Positions 1-10,484 of a stretch of DNA of 64,000 bases are shown one piece after another; positions within the stretch are counted from its first letter, which is position 1, and each line of letters starts with the position of its first letter. Made by a program: the position numbers and the translations under genes. This DNA comes from Ulota crispa (Eukaryota; Streptophyta; Bryopsida; Orthotrichales; Orthotrichaceae). Under the pieces are notes generated by a model. The model made no database searches. It saw nothing but the letters and a program-made list of their open reading frames with translations, and had not been told where the DNA came from. Location of the stretch: assembly GCA_963920765.1 (NCBI GenBank), contig OY987247.1, positions 16,402,471 to 16,466,470 on the forward strand, read 5' to 3'.

Positions 1-416
1 TAGGGGCATGAAAACGTAAAATATTACAAATAGGGGCACAGTTTCAAAATAATTACAAAGAGGGGCACAATTTCAAAAAAAGTTGTAATTTTTTGTTTTT
101 TGTTTTTGGTTTAGGCATTGGTTGATTTAGATACATCACATCAAATGTTAACTAACTTCCAAAAAACTTTAAAATCTTCAAAAATTGCCATCCCCTTTAC
201 TGAAATTTATTTATTTAGGCTTGATTTGGAGAGTCCTTTAAGTTTTCAAAAATGAGCTAACATGTAATGTGATGTGTCTAAATTAGGCAATGTCCAAACT
301 AAACAAAATTTTAAAAAACTACAACTTTTTTTGAAATTGTGCTCCTATTTATAATTATTTTGAAACTGCGCCTTTATCTGTAATATTTTACATTTTCATG
401 CCCCTATTTGTAATTT
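1..416. repeat. Foldback (palindromic) element, left end cut by window edge
   Basis: The first ~95 bases and bases ~318-416 are inverted copies of each other; both arms carry the motif AGGGGCAYNNTTTCAAAATA-like spaced about 30 bases apart. The inner parts (around 110-290) also pair more loosely, so the whole segment folds back. The right arm continues about ten bases beyond the partner of base 1, so the element probably starts just outside the window. No coding sequence. It looks like a non-autonomous DNA element; the superfamily is unknown. Confidence 0.75.
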
Positions 417-1986
417 CCCCTTCAAACTCACTACAGTTCAAGTGCCACCAAATCCAGAATCACAGCATGTACGACCTTTTCTGTCCCCCAGCTCTCCCAA
501 ACATTCAAAAGCAATTTTAGTCACAGAATAGATATGCACCAGTTAAAAGTAACCAGAAATAAATAAAAACCAGTTAGTCATTAACTCTACAAAAGCTCTA
601 TTTCTAGGTTCTGTCCCTATATGTCTGGGGCCCTAAGGTTCCAAGTGGAGCATTGTTGGGAGGATAGTGACAAGAGACTCCATGTCCTTGGTCCTTCCTA
701 ATGGACCAATCAAATATTGAGGGGAGCATCACCGCAATCACCTTCTTGTCAATTTTGTATCTACTTTTTGAAAAAGAACAATCATGTACAAAGTTTCTTA
801 TAGAAGACAATTTTAGTGGGATACATGAGAACTACAAGACATGGTTCGCTCAATTGTAACTCAAAAATTAGAATAGTTACGGTTTGGTGGATTGTTAGCA
901 TGCTCAAATTTAGAACAATTAGAACTTGTTAATTGGTTGACAAAAGAGGTCCACTATTGAAGCTTAGCTTTTGTCTTTTGATATGCTCTCAATGCTTGCT
1001 AGTACTTGCTTGGGGACAAGAGTGGGATATCCAAGATTTGAGCAAACCTGTGGTTATGGATACAACTTTGACACCTGGTTTCAAAGGCGCCAAGTTGCGT
1101 GCAAGGTGCAGATCCAAAAACCTAATATGCAAAAAAACAATTGCAAGCTCCAAACTGTCATAGTGTAAAAAAATTAAACAAGTTGATTCACTATCTAGTT
1201 TCTTTAGGAATTAAAGTGTTCCATCAAGTTCCAAGAAGGGAAAAAAGAGTTCATTGTTTATACATGTAATTTTTTACTTGAAATACAAAATGCAAAGTTT
1301 AATACAAAAAAGAAAAAGAAGTCAGTCAATTTACTTACAATCTAGCTAAAGGCCGATTCTCACCTGGCTTTTGGAAGGAGCGCTTTCAGAAGATAAAATT
1401 AATTCCTGTAGCAAAGATAAATGGGTTCTTAGCTTAGGTTTATAGATTCTAGGGTCCCATAATCTCAGGATCGGTCATAAGTGCAGGCTGTTCACACTTT
1501 AGGTTTTTTTTTCCTCTAGTAAGTGCCAGCAAGGCAAATACAATGATGGCTACAAAAGGGTGTTCACATCACCTGGTAATGTCATTGCTTTTGTCCCTTT
1601 GTTGGCCGTTGCGCCTCACTTGAACTTCATCACTATGCATCCCTTCAGATTTGGCACTCCGTCTCAATTCCGCGCTTCACTTCTGAGGTTTGCTTTTGCA
1701 GTTTGCTTCTGAGCTTTGATATTGCAGTTTGTTGTTGCGCTTCACTTTGTTCCGTCTCTTCCTTGCATTCAATTCCTAAAATTGGTGTTCCTGTGTGCTG
1801 AGCTAAGTTGTTTGTGTACCTCCACAACACAATTGATGACACCGTTTTCTGTAGCGGAATGTGATCTCCTTGCAGAATTGGAGAGTTGTAGAAACCTAAA
1901 GTCAACATGACTATTCTTTGTTATGTGTGTTGTCTTCTCCTGCAAAGATCCCCAAACTAAAAACCCAAACAGAAATTGGGTTATAT
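417..1986. other. Intergenic stretch, no gene seen
   Basis: AT-rich DNA with only short open frames (under 90 codons) that overlap on both strands and resemble no family I know. No tRNA-like fold or tandem repeat was noticed. Confidence 0.5.
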
Positions 1987-2772
1987 TAACCCATAAATGC
2001 CCAAGGCCTCTTTTGAGCTTCTAGGAATTTGCTTTAAACGGAACAAAAAGCCAACATTTTGATAAGTTGTATCAATTTTGTTAAATTGTAACCGTACAAA
2101 TTCAAATTAGACACTGTACCTTGGGAGCAAATTCGGCACTCATGTACCAAATTAAATACTTTTTGGCCTTAGCACAATGTATGTTGAGGTCAAAAAGTAT
2201 TTAATTTGGCACCTGAGTGCCAAATCTGCTCCCAAGGTACAGTATGTTAGACATCACATAGGAAAAGAAAACACAACAATACCACTTATGGATTGGAAGA
2301 TTATAATGTTTGATCAAGAGGGTGTTAAAACTGCAAAACTAACTTCAAGTCTTTCAATCCTCTTTTCATATGCCAAATCTAAAATGTTGGTCACCAAGAG
2401 AATATGAGGTTAAAGGACATAACGTATATAATAACTCCAATCCATTTACGGCTTTTCAAAATCTCTTTTACATTTTTTTTAAATGAGTTTTTAGTGTGAA
2501 TTTTTCTCCAAGATCTAGTGTGTTTGAGGCTCATTTCCATGAGCTCTCAACACTAAAAAAGTCAAGATTGCAATGGACACCCTTGCACAAAATCTTGAAT
2601 AAAAAATTCATTATCAATACTTTTCAAAATCGGGTTTTTGATGCTAAAACTAGATTTCAAAAAGAATAATTCTAAAATACTAAATACTAAAAATAGCAAT
2701 TTTATTAGGTTTGATTGAACTTCAAAATATTGTTAGCACCAAAATGTGGTGCCTTGGGCATTTAGGGGTTAA
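1987..2772. mobile_element. TTAA-flanked MITE, copy A (~657 bp plus a 129-bp insert)
   Basis: TTAA precedes and follows the element; the ends read CCCATAAATGCCCAAGGC on the left and its near-perfect complement on the right (right end complement CCCCTAAATGCCCAAGGC). The interior is clearly homologous to the copies at 20,003-20,655 and 33,089-33,741 (shared landmarks GGAAAGATTATAATGTTTGA-like and GCAATGGACACCCTTGCACA). A separate foldback (2114-2242) interrupts it. No coding capacity. TTAA flanks and CCC...GGG ends are piggyBac-superfamily hallmarks, so this is read as a non-autonomous piggyBac-like element. Confidence 0.8.
2114..2242. mobile_element. 129-bp foldback MITE nested in copy A
   Basis: Inverted ends CTGTACCTTGGGAGCA and TGCTCCCAAGGTACAG are perfect complements and the arms continue for about 54 bp around a ~20-bp loop. 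Comparison with the homologous copy at 33,089-33,741 shows this segment is extra there, so it inserted into copy A. The target duplication is not clear. Confidence 0.8.
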
Positions 2773-2946
2773 CATTTGCAATTCTTGAAAATTTGCAATT
2801 TTTGTCAAATGCAAGGAGTTGTAGCAATGGCACACATAGAAATTGAGGTTACAAGCACAATATGCAAATGCATAGAATGTTAGAAAAGTATGCATTAATT
2901 TTGGAAATGTTGTGATGAAATGGTGAAAGAGAGCAATATTGCAAAA

Positions 2947-3198
2947 ACACCATATTAGGTAAAATGGGAAAAAGAGCACATTTTGGGACTATCACTATTT
3001 TATCATTATGTAAAATTCAGCATATTACAAAAAAAAACATGCAATTTTTTGTACAATATTGTAGTCTTAGTGATTGCCTACAAGAATTTCAAATAATTTT
3101 CAACTTTGAGCTATAACTTTGCTTACATTTATTGTATGTAAGATGAAGGTGGGGTACAAAATGATACCTCCATTTTCACAATTTACCTAATATGGTGT
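2947..3198. mobile_element. ACACCATATT-type MITE, copy K
   Basis: Ends ACACCATATTAGGTAAAATG and its complement (right complement ACACCATATTAGGTAAATTG) bound 252 bp. The right subterminal part, with GGTGGGGTACAAAATGATAC, matches copies near 37.7, 45.4 and 47.1 kb. No coding sequence. Confidence 0.7.
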
Positions 3199-3966
3199 TC
3201 AAAGCTTCTAGTAGAGCGCAAATTAGATACTACTGCACTTTCAATTTTGAATGCAGAAATGTTACGAGAAGCAATTTAGATAATTAAATTCAGAAGCTCC
3301 CCACGTACCTGAAGACTTGTGGTATTTCTCCAATACCGAAGTTATTGCACAGAAGAATTCAACACAAATTTATTCATCAACGAGCTTTATAATTGCGCCA
3401 CCATGAAGTAGCGAGGCGGACCTAAATTTCCGCAGCTAATTATTACAGCGCTCTTTCATAACTGAGGTCAAGAGAGAAGATTAGAAAACAACGCGAATAC
3501 GGCCTCGCGAGTTTCTGGAATCTTCATTTCAACCAAGAGTTCATATTGCGAAAAACCTGCATACCCTCCTCACATTTCTGCAAAATTAGCGGATACTCTG
3601 GAGAAACCATACCTCTTTTGAGACTGCCAGCAAGGCGCCAACTAGGCTCGGACGCTAAGACCAGCGCTTGATGTGAACAGGCACAGCAAAAGTCACAATA
3701 AAACCGGTTTTTCTTTTCGCTTAAGTTCAAGTGCGAATTGGCCTTAAGGAACACAAAACGAGTGCGATTTACCATCTTTTAATTTATTTGTTTATATATT
3801 TTTTGAATAAATAAGGGTTACTCATTGCATGGCTAATCCTTGTCAAAAAGAAACTGCATTTCATGTTAAACTTCACTTGTCTCCGACAGGAACTTATTTT
3901 TTCCCCAAATGTTACGATAAATATAAAAGAGAAACCAAGAGAAAATGAAGAGGCAGTCCTAGTGTT
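3199..3966. other. Intergenic stretch, no gene seen
   Basis: Only short overlapping open frames. The part around 3350-3780 is somewhat richer in G+C than its surroundings and has an 83-codon open frame on the minus strand (3524-3775), but no recognisable motif. Confidence 0.4.
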
Positions 3967-3970
3967 TTAA

Positions 3971-4887
3971 CCCCTAAAGGACCAGACCGCCTTTTTTTTA
4001 GAAACATAGCAATTTTAGGCAGGTATCCATGATTGGATCTTTTCATATTTTAGGTCAAAATTTTAACAAAATGAGGGGACAAGGTTTATTTTTCATATGC
4101 ACTAAATTTCATTACATTTGGAATTATGAGTAAAAAGTTATGGCCTAATATGTTGTTTTTTACATGCGTCGGGCAGCCTAGGCAGATTTTGAAATTCACT
4201 TTTTTCAAAAACAAAATTTTTAAAATCAATTTAGGAGATTTATGTGAATGTAGGAAGCTTCAAATCATTCTGTTTGGATCAACAAGATGAAAGTTATGAG
4301 GATTTTTTGTTTGCGGGCAGTTATGGATTCTCTACTACAAAATAAACTTTGAAGTCCTTTATTTTACTCCATTTTCATTATTTTGGAAAAAAAACAAAAC
4401 CAAAGGATGAATATTGTTTATGACAACATTATGACCATTGGGATTAGCATTTTTCATTTCCATAATTACATTCTTAACAATTTAGTGTTTTGATCATTCT
4501 TTACTTCTTTTTACTTACTAATTTTTGTCCATATGTTATATAATTCCAAATGATTTTGAAACTTTTTTGACATGTACTTTACTTAGGTGGAATAAGGAAC
4601 TTAGAGAAGCACCACCCACATGACCTTTTTTCCGTAAGAATTGCACCTTCTGAAGGGTAGCTGTCTTGTTTTTCACAAGATGTTTTTGAATATTCAAACC
4701 ATTCTAACTTCCAATCCACAAGGTGGAAAACTCTAAAAGTTTTTCCACATCTTCTAAAACTATTCTTCTACAAGATCGTACGGTCACATATGCATAAAAA
4801 CGTTTTTTTTTTTCAAATTTGGTTGATGCTCTAAAAATGGCAGTTTTGAAAAGTTTTTGGTAAAAACTTTGCTTGGTCCTTTAGGGG
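3971..4887. mobile_element. TTAA-flanked MITE, copy D (917 bp)
   Basis: TTAA at 3967-3970 and 4888-4891. Terminal inverted repeat CCCCTAAAGGACC is perfect at both ends. The interior is collinear and very similar to 47,454-48,369 and, in reverse, to 44,346-45,274. No open frame. Read as a non-autonomous piggyBac-like element. Confidence 0.88.
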
Positions 4888-5122
4888 TTAAGAGAAATTT
4901 TGGTTGTCGAGACTGTAATCTACCGTATTCAATTCTCAACCGCTGGCTTCATTGAATTGCATCAGATATTTATTGTATTTATACTACATATACTATAATT
5001 AGTTTCTAAAAGAAAAATTGGCCAGTATTCTGCCGGCAGTTTCTAATTCAACTGGTTTCTCTGTAACTTCAATTGACTAAAAATAAACTAAAATCCAGTT
5101 GTTTTGGTTTGTTTACTAGACA

Positions 5123-5440
5123 TAAGGTAGGAACACCCATAAGCGTTAGTGTCCCTATAACCATCACCTCTAAAATTTTTGGAAAATATGTAGAAATAAA
5201 TAGATGTAATTATAAGGATGTACAACATGTGAACATGAAACTTTAATGTTGGTTATGGGTACAATGGTAGTTTGCTTTTTAAAATTCACAACTTATTCTC
5301 ACGATATCCAAATAATACACTCAAAAGTGCAAACTTTTTATTTTTTTGTTGCTAATAATATCCTATAATTTGCTAGATGTTTATTAGTAGTTATTATGTT
5401 AAAATCCCTTAAACTAACGCTTGTGGGTCTTCCTACCTTA
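5123..5440. mobile_element. TAAGGTAGG-type MITE, copy 1 (318 bp)
   Basis: Ends TAAGGTAGGAACACCCATAA and its complement at the right (one or two differences) enclose ~318 bp. It is homologous, in reversed orientation, to 22,089-22,407, and also to the internally shortened copy at 7697-7941. If the ends are taken as AAGGTAGG...CCTACCTT, the flanks are ACAT on both sides, which may be a 4-bp target duplication. Confidence 0.8.
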
Positions 5441-5850
5441 CATCAAAATGAGGCTAGGGTGGAAGTTCTCAACTTATTTACAAACAAGGATAAAGGTATT
5501 AATTTGTTCCCTATTTTGGCATTGGTTAATTATATTTTGCTTGACACTTATGAACTAAATAAGGTTATTTGAATCTAAACCTCAATTCAAAATTCTCAAA
5601 CTCAAAATCAAGCTAATCTTACTATTAAGATCACAATACCTCTGTAATATCACATCTTCCCCTTTGTAACACCACACACCCAATCTCAATGATATCATGA
5701 TATCATCATATTACTAAAATCACAATTACTTTTACAATATCATAGCTTGACCTTTGTAATATCACATCTATCGTCTTTGTGATATTATCATGTAGGTGTA
5801 ATGTAAAGATTTATTGAAATTTTTATTCTGCATTCTACTTGACATATGGT

Positions 5851-6274
5851 GCAAGACACCATAAACCAAAAAACATTTGGCCACAAAATGTCAAATAGTA
5901 GTTGACTTTGAGTGCTATCAATGTATTTTTGGATTATGATAATTCAAATCCATTTTGGTAGCTTTTTTCCTAAGATCTCCCTGCTTATAGTTACAAAGAG
6001 TATCAACTTTTTGAGGGGTTCAAAATTACAAGGAGTTTCAACTTATTAAAGGATATTACATCATAAAAAAACAAAGACCTCACAACCATATGAGCTATTC
6101 ATAACACCCCTCAATAAGTTAAAACTCTTTGTAACTATAAGTAGAGAGATCTTAGGGAAAAGGCTACAAAAGTATATTTGAATCATCATTTGCCAAAAAT
6201 ATATTGATAGCACCCAAAATCGACCACTATTTGGCATTTTGTGGCAAAACATTTATTGGTTTATGGTGTCTTGC
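5851..6274. repeat. Foldback element, arms ~170 bp
   Basis: GCAAGACACCATAAACCAA at the left is matched by its complement at the right end (TTGGTTTATGGTGTCTTGC). The arms stay paired through the motif CCTAAGATCTCNCTNCTTAT up to ~6025 and from ~6105. About 85 bp separates the arms. No gene. Confidence 0.75.
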
Positions 6275-6359
6275 ATTGTATGAAAATCCTAATATAATTC
6301 TATTGGTGAACGTATAGCATAGCAAGCGCCAATCTATCTATATAACAAAATACAATTTA

Positions 6360-6730
6360 TTGCATGGCAATCCTTAAACCGCAATCCTTTTACCATGTGG
6401 ATCAAATAAACCTTTGTGGTTAAAAATTTGCTTGGATAAAAAACTTGTGTAGGTAAAATCTGCATGAGAAAAAAATGTAAGGGTAAAAAGTTGTATGTGT
6501 AAAATAATTGCGTGGGTAAAAAACAAAAATATATAAAAATTTGCCTAAATGATTACTATGTGGGTACAATTTTGTGCACGTAAAAAAACAAATCATAATT
6601 TTTTGCTTGAGAAAACAATGACGTTCCTTTTACTGCATGGGTAAAAAAAAGTATGGATATAGAACAAAAAATGCTTTATTGCAAGGGAATGTTTGGTAAA
6701 CAAAAACAAATGTTTTACTACATGGCTGAA
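6360..6730. repeat. Degenerate periodic TGGGTAAAA-rich tract
   Basis: The motif (T/C)G(T/C)NTGGGTAAAAA recurs roughly every 20-35 bases (for example TGCATGGGTAAAA, TGCGTGGGTAAAA, TATGTGGGTAC). The spacing is loose, so this is an old degenerate tandem array or simple-sequence expansion rather than a gene. Confidence 0.5.
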
Positions 6731-6850
6731 ATTGGAGTGCACAGATAAAAAGTAAAAATTATTTTCTTGCAAGACAAATGTTCTGCATAATTGAGCATGA
6801 AATTCTTTTGCATTGCGTTGGACCAATGGATGCCTATACTAGTGGCTCAT

Positions 6851-7316
6851 AAAGGGAATTGATACATGCACATTGAGGGGTTGATATTTGCTCACCCTCT
6901 GAGTAAGTTTTAGATTTCTACCATCATAAAGCTGAATTTGAGAATTTTGAATTCAGATTTGGACTTAGAGACCATGATTTAACCTAGAGCCACAAAAAAA
7001 AGTTGCAATCCAACAACATCCAATGAAAAACTTTAGCTAGGGGGAAAAGTGTTACTTTTACTTTTGTTTGTAATTTTTTTTTTTTTTTCATTAAGTGTTG
7101 TTGAATTGCAATTTCTTTTGGCGGCTATAAGTAAATCACGGTCTCTGAGTCCAAATTTGAATTCAAAATTCTCAAATTCAGCTTTATGATGGTAGAAAGC
7201 TTTACGATGTTAGAAAGCTTTATGATATTAGAAAGCTTTATGATATTAGAAATCTCAAATTTACCCCAAGGAAGGGTGCAAATATCAACCCCAGTGTGCA
7301 TATATCAATTCCCCTA
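6851..7316. repeat. Foldback element with internal 18-bp repeats
   Basis: The left end AGGGAATTGATACATGCACA pairs with the right end TGTGCATATATCAATTCCCC, and the arms continue through the TCATAAAGCTGAATTTGAGA block on both sides. The right arm holds about four copies of an 18-bp unit of the type GAAAGCTTTATGATATTA (7185-7252). A long T-run marks the loop region. Confidence 0.75.
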
Positions 7317-7369
7317 ATAAATATCTAAATTCTTAATTCTTAGATTTTCTAGCTGCTGAAAACAGAGCT

Positions 7370-7418
7370 TTTCCACCCTTTTCCACTCTTTTCCATCCTT
7401 TTCCATCCTTTTCCACCT
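7370..7418. repeat. 9-bp tandem repeat CTTTTCCAC/T
   Basis: Five consecutive 9-base units of the form CTTTTCCAN. It borders a G+C-rich island (7420-7690) that is open on several frames but shows no recognised protein motif. Confidence 0.8.
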
Positions 7419-7696
7419 TGTCCCCACATGGACGGATCAGATGTGCAGTAAACCGAGCCCTGGTTCTCCCCCCGTACATTGGGCGGTCGTCCAAAACGGA
7501 CGTTCTCGGAAGTGGAGCTAGGCTTTCCACCGTCCAACGGACGACCACGATCCATGTCAGCATCCACACGGCGACACGGGAGTGGTCCCAACCGAACCAA
7601 GGACGCACCACCGCCGCCCATTCTACCGAAACCGAGACTGCGACTGCGTTCCCTCACGGCATCCTCAGTCCAGCTGGGTGAACAGGCCTCTATTGG

Positions 7697-7941
7697 TAAG
7701 GTAGGAGCACCCATAAACGTCAAACTAAGGGTTTTGAATATGATGACTACTAATAAACAATTAGAAAATTATAAGGATATTGAGAGAATAAGTTGTGAAT
7801 TTTTAAAGAGCAAACTGCCATTGCACCCATGTTCACATGTTGTACATTCTTGTTACTACATCTATTCACTTTCACAGATTTTTCAAGATTTTAAAGGTGA
7901 AGGTTATGGGGACACTAACGCTTATGGGTGTTCCTACCTTA
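7697..7941. mobile_element. TAAGGTAGG-type MITE, copy 2 (245 bp)
   Basis: Ends TAAGGTAGGAGCACCCATAA and, at the right, the complement of TAAGGTAGGAACACCCATAA. The interior (AAGGGTTTTGAATATGATGA) matches the copy at 22,089-22,407 but lacks ~75 internal bases. A 204-codon open frame runs through it by chance and is not accepted as a gene. Confidence 0.85.
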
Positions 7942-8219
7942 CTTACACGGTGGGGTTTAGCCTTTTAACAATTGCCACAATCCAATGCAATCGGCATGTT
8001 TCCCGTCAAGATAGAGGGGTCACCAAAAACCTGCATGTACCTGCTAGTTTCAGAGGCTTTGACGGACCCCTTCAAGTAGCTCACTACTTGTGAAGTCAAC
8101 CCAAAATGGTGGCAGCAAGTGCGAAAAGGCTAAAGTTATAAAAACGATGAAGAACATTAAGTATAAAGCAAATGAATGAAGTTCATCAAAAACTGCCTAT
8201 AACAGCCTTTCATGTTCTT

Positions 8220-8704
8220 ATTAATGGTAGCATTGCATCCCATGGACCGCTACCTCGCTCATGTGGGTGAAGGTCCCTTGCACAAAGCCTCTTGCAGGGC
8301 TCATATGCCGGGTATGGAGTGAGATGCCCTCACATCGCCCGCCAACGGCCACTTCATTGAAAGGGAAGAGACGCCCATACTCCACGGGCACCGGTACCCC
8401 CTCCACTCCACCCCGTCTCCGTCTCCGTCTCACCCTACCTTCCCCTGCCCCCTCCGCCCGGTCACCCGTGCTGGCCCGGCTCAGCGGCCGGCCCCGCCCT
8501 GCCCTCCTTGATTTCCCCGTGCTGGTCCCTCCCTCGCCGCATTTGCTTGGGCGTCGTCGATGCTGTCGTGGTCGTGGTCATTTGTGCTGTGGTCGCTGCC
8601 TCTGCCGCTGCTGCTATTGCCGTTGCCGTTGATGCTGCTGTGCGAGCGCTCATGCGCGCTGGCTTCACTCGCCTGCTTCATTTCCTGCCAAAGCGCGGGT
8701 TCAT
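8220..8704. other. G+C-rich low-complexity island, no supported gene
   Basis: The stretch is rich in CCGTCTCCGTCTC and GCTGCTGC/GTCGTGGTC short repeats and is open on several frames of both strands, which is expected from composition alone. It lies ~1.8-2.3 kb upstream of the ABC gene start and could be an upstream regulatory or untranslated region. No protein motif was recognised. Confidence 0.4.
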
Positions 8705-9226
8705 GTTTCCGACCTTGCAGCCACCTCGCCGCACCTGTCAATTGTGCTTTTAACCAAATTGCATAACTTAGGTGCTCGAACTATCCTTCGCTCGTTCCGT
8801 AGGTCGCCGCTCTGTTTTTTTCTCTCTTTGTATTTATCTATCTGTCTCTCTCCATAAGCGTTCTTTATGTGCCAGCTTGTTCGCCATTTGTTTGTTATCG
8901 GCGAAGAAACGCGGTTGGACTTGTAATGGAGTTGCCTGGTCGGTTTCTGTGGAATCGCGTGTTTCCGATCTCGCAGCCACCTCGCCGCACCTGTCAATTG
9001 TGCTTTTAATCAAATTTGCATAACTTAGGTGCCCCTCGGTGACCTCACGAACTATCCTCGTCTCGTTCCGTAGGTCGCCGCTCTGCTTTTCTCCCTCTTT
9101 GTATCTATCTGCCTCTCTCCATAAGCGTTCTTTATGTACCAACTTGTTTGCCATTTGTTTGTTATCGGCGAAGAAACGGGGTTGGACTTGTAATGGAGTT
9201 GCCTGGTCGGTTTCTGTGGAATCGCG
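8705..9226. repeat. Direct tandem duplication, two units of ~256-266 bp
   Basis: Unit 1 (8705-8960) and unit 2 (8961-9226) share long identical blocks such as CAGCCACCTCGCCGCACCTG, GTTCCGTAGGTCGCCGCTCT and TGTTTGTTATCGGCGAAGAA. Unit 2 has ~10-14 extra bases near CCTCGGTGACCTCACG. The duplication lies upstream of the ABC transporter gene, probably in its promoter or leader. The G+C content is above the local average. Confidence 0.85.
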
Positions 9227-10484
9227 CATGTGCGTAAATATCATATTTGGTTATTTTTGTGTGTATTTGTACGACTATTTGTTCTTGAGAGGTTTTTTGA
9301 ATTGAGAGTGAGATTTGGTAATCACTTTCCAGGGGCAAATTGAAGTGCAAAGGCAGAGGGCTGTGTTTATAGCCGTAGAAGTGATGAGGATGCAATGGAG
9401 TAGCGTGATTACAGTAGCCGGTTATGTTACGGCTGTTTAATTTTCTCTGCCTCACCGCTTGGATGTTTTCGCTGTAACTATCTAGCTATGATTTTCCCGT
9501 GTGCAGTCATCGTTACGCGCTCTGCATGTTTTGTAGCGGAAATTTGAACTGAAATGGAGTTCGGTGTAATGTTGATGATTATCCACCGTTGTTTTAGTAA
9601 TGGCCTTAGGAGAGCATGCGTGATTAGGCGGGCAAGTGTTAATTCGACGTTTTTGTATTAATTGGCTGGATAAATAGATCTTCTGAATCGCATCATATTT
9701 ATGGTACGGTTGATGATACACAGGTCGTTCTTTCAGAAAGAAAGCGATTCTGGTGTTGTGTATCGTTGGCCTCCATTGACCTCGAATCCTTGAGGAATCT
9801 TATCTCTCGAGGAAACCAAGGTTTCAGTCTAAGTGAGTGGTTAGTAGAGGTTTTGCGATAGCTTCAGGAGTGTCAGTTCTATTGTTACGGATTTCTTATT
9901 GTTTTCTGGTTGGCATAATTCTTTGCTCTGATTGGTGAATCATGCTTTTCTCAAGGTTGTTGTAGCAGTGAAAGTGGTTGAAGTTAGCAAGGTCACTGAA
10001 TAAGTGAGCCCTTTTTAGTAGTATTATACTTTAATTCTTACCCCTTTTGGATAGTTATTCCTGAAACCTAAGAATTTGTAGGATTTTAGTTTTGAATCAT
10101 TGCAATGCGCGCCGAGGCTGTAGCAGAATTCCTGGTGCAGTGAAACTGTTCGTGCTTGCTTGCCGTGCCGCCGCGGTGTCAGTATATTTATTAAGTTGTT
10201 CGTGGTTGGCTTCGAAGTCGTGGTGTTCGTTGTAGCGTCCGGCTGCTTGCGACCCGAAGTCTACGGTGACATTTGCTTGTGGTGTTGCTTGAATATAGCC
10301 TGCGCGGTCTTGGCGTTCTGCCGTCTAATTTCATTCGGCAGGATTTACTTGCTCACAGGACTTGATTGAGAGCGTTTAATGAGTAAAATATTTGCTACAA
10401 GTCATCTGAATCATTTTTGCAGCGACTGTGCAGAATTCTAAGCTGGACTACACCTTTGGTTGATTGTTGTTCGATTCAAATCGG
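9227..10484 (+). promoter_or_regulatory. Probable promoter/5' leader of the ABC transporter gene
   Basis: No supported gene lies here. The sequence has intermediate G+C content and precedes the ABC start codon. A good acceptor-like site (CATTTTTGCAG at 10,410-10,420) suggests an intron in the 5' untranslated region; no donor can be assigned with confidence. Transcription start not identifiable. Confidence 0.35.

Noticed and set aside
7479-8093. 204-codon plus-strand open frame
   Set aside because: It runs from a G+C-rich island straight through the TAAGGTAGG MITE at 7697-7941, so it is a chance chimera.
8261-8766. Several overlapping open frames on both strands rich in Cys/Arg/Ala or Ser/Thr
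   Set aside because: Explained by low-complexity CTG/GTC/CCG repeats; no domain motif.
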